64,000 bases of DNA from Kitasatospora kifunensis (GTDB lineage: Bacteria > Actinomycetota > Actinomycetes > Streptomycetales > Streptomycetaceae), in contig NZ_JACHJV010000001.1 of the NCBI RefSeq assembly GCF_014203855.1, forward strand, positions 5,642,001 to 5,706,000, read 5' to 3'. Below are positions 59,164 to 64,000 of this stretch, piece by piece. The translations under genes and the position numbers were made by a program. The notes beneath the pieces are model-generated. The model did not search any database. It was not told the origin of the DNA and saw nothing but the letters and a program-made list of their open reading frames with translations. The stretch's first letter is position 1. Each line of letters opens with the position of its first letter.

Positions 59164-60251
59164 TGCCCGGCGCCGACGCGGGCGTCCACCAGGACGGGGC
59201 GCTCGGGCAGGCTGACGGTGGCGCCGCCGCCGATCGGCAGTGCGGCGGCCTGCTCGGTGGGCAGGTCCGACTTGACCTCGGTGCCGTCCGCCAGGCGGAC
59301 GGTCAACCGGGTGACCGCGCCCAGGAAGCTGGCGCCGACGACCACCGCGGCGCCGTCGGCGGCGGGGGTCAGGCCCACGTTCTCGGGGCGCACCAGGACG
59401 TCCAACTCGCCACTGGTGGGCACGGTTCCGTCCACCTCGTGGCGGCGGCCGAGCACCTCGACGCCGTCGCCCGAGCGGGTCGCGGGGATCCGGCTCATGG
59501 TGCCGACGAACTGGGCGACGAAGGCGGTGGTGGGGCGGGCGTAGAGCTCGCTGGGGGTGGCGCACTGCTCCAGGCGTCCGGCCCGCAGCACCGCGACCCG
59601 GTCGGCCATCGACAGCGCCTCCTCCTGGTCGTGCGTCACGAACAGGGTGGTGATGCCGAGTTCCTGCTGCAGGCGGCGGATCTCCTCGCGCAGGTTGAGC
59701 CGGACCTTGGCGTCCAGTGCGGAGAGCGGCTCGTCCAGCAGCAGCACCCGCGGCTGCAGGGCCAGCGCACGGGCCAGCGCGATGCGCTGCTGCTGGCCGC
59801 CGGACATCTGGTGCGGGTAGTGCCCGGCGCGCTGCGGCAGGCCCACCAGCTCCAGCAGCTCCAGCGCCCGCTTGCGGCGCTCGTCCTTGCCGACGCCCCG
59901 CATCTTGAGCCCGAACGAGACGTTGTCCAGCGCGGTCAGGTGCGGGAAGAGGCTGTAGGACTGGAACACCATGCCCGCGTCGCGCTTGTGCGCGGGGATC
60001 CTGGTGACGTCCGTACCGTCGACCAGCACCTCGCCCGAGTCGTGGGTCTCGAAGCCGGCCAGGATCCGCAGCGCGGTGGTCTTGCCGCAGCCGGAGGGGC
60101 CCAGCAGGGCGAGCAGCTCGCCCGGGTGGACGGTCAGGTCGAGGCCGTCCAGTGCGACGGTCGAGCCGAACGCCCGCCGCAGCGAACGGAATTCGACGGT
60201 GGCACTACCGGGTGCGAGAGGGACGCCGGCGATGGCGGTGGCCGTGGTCAT
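59160..60251 (-). CDS. ABC transporter ATP-binding protein (2-aminoethylphosphonate/iron/spermidine type)
   Basis: A 363-residue ATPase: Walker A GPSGCGKT, Q-loop FQSYSLFPHL, signature MSGGQQQR, Walker B VLLLDEPLSALD, switch THDQ, and a C-terminal TOBE-type regulatory domain from about 270. It energises the import complex encoded upstream (two permeases and a binding protein). It overlaps the HAD gene by 4 nt. Confidence 0.9.
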   Translation of the reverse strand: MTTATAIAGVPLAPGSATVEFRSLRRAFGSTVALDGLDLTVHPGELLALLGPSGCGKTTALRILAGFETHDSGEVLVDGTDVTRIPAHKRDAGMVFQSYSLFPHLTALDNVSFGLKMRGVGKDERRKRALELLELVGLPQRAGHYPHQMSGGQQQRIALARALALQPRVLLLDEPLSALDAKVRLNLREEIRRLQQELGITTLFVTHDQEEALSMADRVAVLRAGRLEQCATPSELYARPTTAFVAQFVGTMSRIPATRSGDGVEVLGRRHEVDGTVPTSGELDVLVRPENVGLTPAADGAAVVVGASFLGAVTRLTVRLADGTEVKSDLPTEQAAALPIGGGATVSLPERPVLVDARVGAGQ

Positions 60252-60282
60252 GGGGAGAACTCCTGGAGAAGTGCGTGGGGGA

Positions 60283-61122
60283 TCAGGAACGCGCGGACTT
60301 GCGTCGGCCGCTGCCGAGCGCCGACATCAGCAGCAGCACGATCCAGACGACCATCAGGCTGATCATCGAGACCGCGACGGACATCTGACCGTCGGTCTTG
60401 CCGTAGGTGTTGATCCACACCGAGAAGGGCTGGAAGCCGAGGATGGAGGCGGTGGTGAACTCGCCGAGCACCAGCGCCACGGTGAGCACCGAGGCGCTCA
60501 GCAGCGCGCTGCGCAGGTTGGGCAGGACCACCGAGATGACCGCGCGCGGGTAGCTGGCACCGCAGTTGCGGGCGGCCTCCACCAGCGTCGCGACGTCCAC
60601 GCCGCGAAGGCCCCCGTCCAGCGCGCGGTAGGCGAAGGGCAGCGCCATCAGCACGTACGCGATCAGCAGCACCACCGGGAAGTTCGGGTTCTGGATCGCC
60701 ACGAAGGTCTGGAAGAACGGCGAGTTGGCGAAGTAGTCCGGGCCCCAGCGCAGCACACCGACGATGCCGGTGGTGAGCGCGACCACCGGGACGACCAGCG
60801 GCAGTGAGCACATCACCTCCACCACCGGGCGCAGCTTGGGCGCACCGAGGCGGGCGGCGAGCAGTGCGGGCACCAGCACCAGCAGCAGTACCGCCACGGT
60901 GGCGGCGGCCAGCTCCAGGCTCAGGTAGAGGCTGTCGAGGAAGCCCGGAGCCGAGAGCAGCTCGGTGTAGGCGTGGAAGGTGTAGCCACCGTGGTAGTCG
61001 TCGATGCTGAAGAGCAGCGAGGCGCACATCGGCACCGCGAAGTAGATGCCGCACACCAGCAGCACCAGGCCGCGGCCCATCCGCAGGCGGCTCAGGGGGG
61101 CGGGAAGCTTCAGCTGAGCCAC
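60283..61122 (-). CDS. ABC transporter permease (second subunit)
   Basis: A 279-residue permease with six membrane segments. The cytoplasmic loop EAARNCGASYPRAVISVVLP is the EAA motif that contacts the ATPase. GTG 61122 with GGAG upstream overlaps the first permease gene by 13 nt, a sign of coordinated translation. Confidence 0.88.
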   Translation of the reverse strand: MAQLKLPAPLSRLRMGRGLVLLVCGIYFAVPMCASLLFSIDDYHGGYTFHAYTELLSAPGFLDSLYLSLELAAATVAVLLLVLVPALLAARLGAPKLRPVVEVMCSLPLVVPVVALTTGIVGVLRWGPDYFANSPFFQTFVAIQNPNFPVVLLIAYVLMALPFAYRALDGGLRGVDVATLVEAARNCGASYPRAVISVVLPNLRSALLSASVLTVALVLGEFTTASILGFQPFSVWINTYGKTDGQMSVAVSMISLMVVWIVLLLMSALGSGRRKSARS

Positions 61123-62075
61123 TTGGCACTCCGGCGCTGGAGGGGCAGGTAGACGGCCATCACCAGGCCGGCCACCACGATCATGTCGAGGCCGAGCGCG
61201 AGGGCCAGGTTGCCCTGGCCGACCAGCACGTTGCCGGACAGCGCGTCGCCGATCTGCATCGAGATCAGCGGGATCGAGCTGCCGACCATGGCCTCGGCGG
61301 TGGCGTACGCGGCGAACGAGGCGCCGAACAGCAGCACGTAGCCGCCCAGCAGCGAGGGCAGCAGCACCGGCAGCGCCACGTACCGCCAGTACTGGAAGTT
61401 GGTCGCGCCGTTGTTGGCGGCGGCCTCCCGCCACTGCACCCGCAGACCCTCCAGGGCCGGGGTGATGGTGATGATCATCAGCGGGATCAGGAAGTACAGG
61501 TAGACGACCGCGAGCCCGTCGAAGGTGTACAGGCTCCAGCCGTACTTCTTGAGACCCAGGCTGGTGGTGACCTCACCGGCGTTGCCGAGGGTGGCGACGA
61601 ACATGAACGCCAGCGGCACGCCGCCGAAGTTGGCCAGCACGCCGGAGCCGGAGAGCACCGCCTCGCGCACCATGCGGAACCGGGAGGTGGCCACCGCCTG
61701 GGCCAGCGGCAGGCCGACCACGGTGCCGATCAGGGCGGTCAGCGCGGAGAGCTTGACGCTGCCGAGCAGCGCGGTGAAGTACGCGCCGTGGAGCGAGCTG
61801 GTGAGGTTGGAGAGGGTGAAGGTGCCGCCGCCGCCAGGGGCGTCGGAGGAGGTGGTGAACGCGCCGATGGCGATCGCGATCGCGGGCAGGCCGAAGCCGA
61901 TGGCGAAGAAGACCATCAGGGGCAGCGCGCCGAGCCAGGCGCGGTTGCCCGAGCGCCTGCCGCGGCGGGTGGCCGTGGGGGCGGCCTGGGAAGCGGGAGC
62001 GGTACCGGGGGTCCCCGCGCCGCCGTTGTTGTCAACGGCGGCGGGGGCCGGCACCGGGGTGGGAGCCGTAGTCAT
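61110..62075 (-). CDS. ABC transporter permease (first subunit)
   Basis: A 321-residue permease with a low-complexity Ala/Pro/Thr N-terminus (1-40), then six membrane segments. REAAANNGATNFQYWRYVAL, then PVLLPS is the EAA loop. ATG 62075 is 8 bp downstream of the binding-protein stop. It pairs with the second permease to form the channel. Confidence 0.88.
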   Translation of the reverse strand: MTTAPTPVPAPAAVDNNGGAGTPGTAPASQAAPTATRRGRRSGNRAWLGALPLMVFFAIGFGLPAIAIAIGAFTTSSDAPGGGGTFTLSNLTSSLHGAYFTALLGSVKLSALTALIGTVVGLPLAQAVATSRFRMVREAVLSGSGVLANFGGVPLAFMFVATLGNAGEVTTSLGLKKYGWSLYTFDGLAVVYLYFLIPLMIITITPALEGLRVQWREAAANNGATNFQYWRYVALPVLLPSLLGGYVLLFGASFAAYATAEAMVGSSIPLISMQIGDALSGNVLVGQGNLALALGLDMIVVAGLVMAVYLPLQRRSAKWLS

Positions 62076-62083
62076 GGTGTGGG

Positions 62084-63241
62084 TCAGCCCCCGATGGCCT
62101 TGGCCCAGTTGGACGTGATGGCCGTCTTGGCGCTGTCCTGCTGCGCCTGGGTCGGGAAGGTGGTGAACGGCTTGCTGATGGCCGGCAGCTTGGCGACGGA
62201 AGCGGCGTCCAGGGTGCCGGCGGTCTTCATCGAGTCGAAGAGCGCGGGGGTGGCGTAGCCGCCCAGGAAGCCGTTCTGGCCCTCGGCGCTGTAGAGGTAC
62301 TCCTCCCACAGGCGGGCGGCGGCCGGGTGCGGCGCGTCCTTGTTGATCGCCTGGTTGTAGTACTGGGCGAAGCTGCCGTCCGAGGGGATCGAGACCTTCC
62401 AGTCGATGCCCTTGCTGGCGTACTGGCTGGTGTAGCCGGTGTTCAGGTACGACCAGTCGATGGTGATCGGGGTCTCGCCGTTCTGCACGGTGGCGGAGGT
62501 GGCCTCGACCGGGTTGAAGTTGCCGATCTGCTTCAGCTTGCCGAAGAAGTCGATGCCGGGCTGGATGTTGTCCAGCGAGCCGCCGTTGGCCAGCGAGGCC
62601 GCCCAGACCGCGCTGAGCGCGGCGTTGGCCTTGGTCGGGTTGCCGTTCAGGGCGACCATGCCCTTGTAGGCCGGGTTGAGCAGGTCCGCGAAGGTCTGCG
62701 GGCAGGGGTTGACCTTCTTGGCGTCGCAGCCGATCGAGATGTAGCCGCCGTAGTCGTTGTAGGTGTTGCCGTTGGCGTCCTTCATGGAGGCCGGGATCTG
62801 GTCGAAGTTGGCCACCTTGTACGGCGCGAACAGGCCCTGCTGGGTGCCGGAGATCGCGAAGGCGCTGCCCAGGTCGACCACGTCGGGCGCGCGGTTCTGG
62901 CCCTTGCGGGAGGTGATCGCGTTGATCTCGTCCTGGCTGGAGCCGTCCGGGTTCTCGTCCTCGATCTTGATGCCGTACTTCTTGGTGAAGCCGTCCATCA
63001 GGGTGCCGTAGTTGGCCCAGTCGCGGGGGAGGGTGATGACGTGCAGGTTCCCCTCCTTCTTGGCGGCCGCGACCAGTGCGTCCATGCCACCGAAGTCGGC
63101 GGCCGAGGCGGCGGTCTTCGCGTCCTTGCCGCCGGCGCTCGCGGTCGAGGAGCTGCTGGCGGAACCGCAGGCGGTGAGAGAGAGCGCGGCGGCGGTCAGC
63201 ACCGCCGCGAAGGCGGCGGTACGGGCACGGTGCACGGTCAC
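62084..63241 (-). CDS. ABC transporter substrate-binding lipoprotein (2-aminoethylphosphonate-type)
   Basis: A 385-residue lipoprotein: signal AAVLTAAALSLTACGSASSS with lipobox LTAC, then a ferric/AEP/spermidine-type periplasmic-binding fold (MDALVAAAKKEGNLHVITLP, then RDWANYG; NPAYKGMVALNGNPTKANAA). GTG 63241 has AGGAGA 8 nt upstream. The family, the two inner-membrane permeases and the shared operator with the aminophosphonate oxidoreductase genes favour 2-aminoethylphosphonate or an analogue as substrate; polyamines or iron remain possible. Confidence 0.85.
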   Translation of the reverse strand: MTVHRARTAAFAAVLTAAALSLTACGSASSSSTASAGGKDAKTAASAADFGGMDALVAAAKKEGNLHVITLPRDWANYGTLMDGFTKKYGIKIEDENPDGSSQDEINAITSRKGQNRAPDVVDLGSAFAISGTQQGLFAPYKVANFDQIPASMKDANGNTYNDYGGYISIGCDAKKVNPCPQTFADLLNPAYKGMVALNGNPTKANAALSAVWAASLANGGSLDNIQPGIDFFGKLKQIGNFNPVEATSATVQNGETPITIDWSYLNTGYTSQYASKGIDWKVSIPSDGSFAQYYNQAINKDAPHPAAARLWEEYLYSAEGQNGFLGGYATPALFDSMKTAGTLDAASVAKLPAISKPFTTFPTQAQQDSAKTAITSNWAKAIGG

Positions 63242-63325
63242 GGGAGGATCTCCTGGATCGAGGTGCGGCAGAGGTCGCAAGGCAGGATGCGGGGCTGCGA
63301 CTGCGAGAAAAGGGGAGCCGGGTTC

Positions 63326-63343
63326 AAGTTGGTCAGCCAACTT
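63326..63343. promoter_or_regulatory. Palindromic GntR operator upstream of the importer operon
   Basis: AAGTTGGTCAGCCAACTT has perfect 7-bp arms (AAGTTGG/CCAACTT) around TCAG. It lies 85 bp upstream of the binding-protein start and 232 bp upstream of the GntR gene, and matches the sites at 42855-42906. Confidence 0.75.
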
Positions 63344-63575
63344 CGTCCGACACCGGACAGTACGCCGGACCTTGGTGACCAGGAGGTGAACGGGCGCCCC
63401 AGAACAGGGGTCGGCTGCGGGAACGGTCAAGTCCGGTCGGCTGATATCCGCCCATCTGACACCTCGGTGGTCCGTGCAGAGCGGATATGGTCGGAACGTC
63501 CCGAGCCGCCGGCACGCGGGACACTGAAGTCGCAGGAGACTGAAGCTGAGGGGGAACCTGGTGGTGGGAGGCACG

Positions 63576-64000
63576 GTGACCGGGAGCGCTACGCGGCTGG
63601 ACGAGACGCCGCTCGACGAGCAGGAGGTGCCGGAGGCCGGCACCGCCGGCGGCGCTCTGTACCGCAGGGTCGCGGCCGACCTGCGCGAGGCGATCACCAC
63701 CGGCGCCTACGGCGAGGCGGGGCGGCTGCCCGCCGAGGGGGCGCTGGCCGAGCGCTACGGCGTCTCCCGCGGCACGGTGCGCCAGGCGCTGGCGGTGCTG
63801 CGCGCCGACGGCCTGGTGACCTCGCGGCGCGGCACCCGCCGGGTGGTGCTCGGCAACGCCCGGGTGCAGAGCTTCTCCGAGCTGCTCAGCTTCACCCACT
63901 GGGCCCGCGCGATGGGCGAGGAGCCCGGCGGCCGGCTCGAGTCGCTGGTGCGCCGCCCGGCCGACGCCGCCGAGCGCGAGCAGCTGCGCCTTGAGCCGGG
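63576..64000 (+). CDS. GntR-family regulator (HutC subfamily), 3' truncated by the window
   Basis: 141 codons are visible without a stop. The winged helix is LYRRVAADLREAITTGAYGE with RLPAEGALAERYGVSRGTVR and QALAVLRADGLV (about 28-85). The start of the HutC/UTRA ligand domain, VQSFSELLSFTHWARAMGEE, follows. GTG 63576 has GGGAGG upstream; GTG 63561 is an alternative. It is divergent from the importer operon and probably binds the palindrome at 63326-63343, responding to an aminophosphonate-related ligand. Confidence 0.88.
   Translation, partial: MTGSATRLDETPLDEQEVPEAGTAGGALYRRVAADLREAITTGAYGEAGRLPAEGALAERYGVSRGTVRQALAVLRADGLVTSRRGTRRVVLGNARVQSFSELLSFTHWARAMGEEPGGRLESLVRRPADAAEREQLRLEP

Overview
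The window is high-GC actinobacterial DNA, almost certainly from the Streptomycetaceae (Streptomyces, Kitasatospora or a close relative). Indicators are an SsgA-like sporulation protein, a BldB/WhiJ-type set (XRE-DUF5753, DUF397, ATPase), many GTG starts with GGAGG ribosome binding sites, a rifamycin-associated promoter element in front of a HelR gene, and a TTA codon in a small regulatory-type gene. There is no rRNA, tRNA, insertion sequence or CRISPR array that I can see. Most of the window looks like variable chromosomal-arm content: regulators, transporters, acetyltransferases, small secreted proteins and gene relics.

Layout. 0-8 kb: end of a MetE-like gene, a RibD-type reductase divergent from a LysR regulator, helR with its RAE, an AraC/GlxA regulator divergent from a cupin, and three GNAT acetyltransferases. 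8-11.4 kb: a leftward cassette of small protein, DUF6879 protein, XRE regulator, a 40-residue Pro/Gly-rich peptide and a PIMT-like methyltransferase. 11.4-15 kb: gene relics, a small secreted protein, an SDR and a lipoprotein esterase. 14.7-21.1 kb: two NUDIX-type genes (one internally deleted), then a methyltransferase and XRE-TPR regulator divergent from a 46-residue peptide, a JmjC/cupin oxygenase, an aldo/keto reductase and a phosphotransferase. This is the best candidate for an undescribed peptide-modifying locus. 21-25.6 kb: a second, rearranged small-protein/DUF6879 cassette, an MFS exporter and the DUF397/XRE/ATPase set. 25.7-33.3 kb: an HTH protein, a PrmC-like methyltransferase, a toxin-antitoxin-like pair, PadR with a membrane partner, and a three-gene DUF262/DUF3696-ATPase module that looks like defence. 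33.4-42.8 kb: TerD, a wall-spanning Pro/Thr-rich protein, an SsgA-like protein, a GAF-HTH regulator, BlaI/M56, DedA, PAP2 and a PNPOx-like protein. 43-46 kb: an FAD oxidoreductase and phosphonatase-like hydrolase (aminophosphonate catabolism), and an MFS protein. 46-58 kb: an APC permease, phospholipase C with an EEP phosphoesterase, an NB-ARC/TPR regulator with the third DUF6879 cassette, MurJ, an SGNH hydrolase and an SMR pump. 58.4-64 kb: a HAD hydrolase, a 2-aminoethylphosphonate-type ABC importer and a divergent GntR regulator cut by the window end.

Cross-links. (i) The FAD oxidoreductase/phosphonatase pair at 43-45 kb and the importer at 59-63 kb share an unusual operator, AAGTTGGCTGnnCAACTT-like, so the GntR protein probably runs a split aminophosphonate regulon. 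(ii) The small-protein/DUF6879 pair occurs three times, twice directly attached to a regulator gene. (iii) Several genes are followed right after the stop codon by short minisatellites, and convergent gene pairs are separated by near-perfect 17-23 bp hairpins.

Functional calls come from reading motifs and family memory, not from searches. Start codons were chosen from ribosome binding sites and overlaps and could differ by a few codons.
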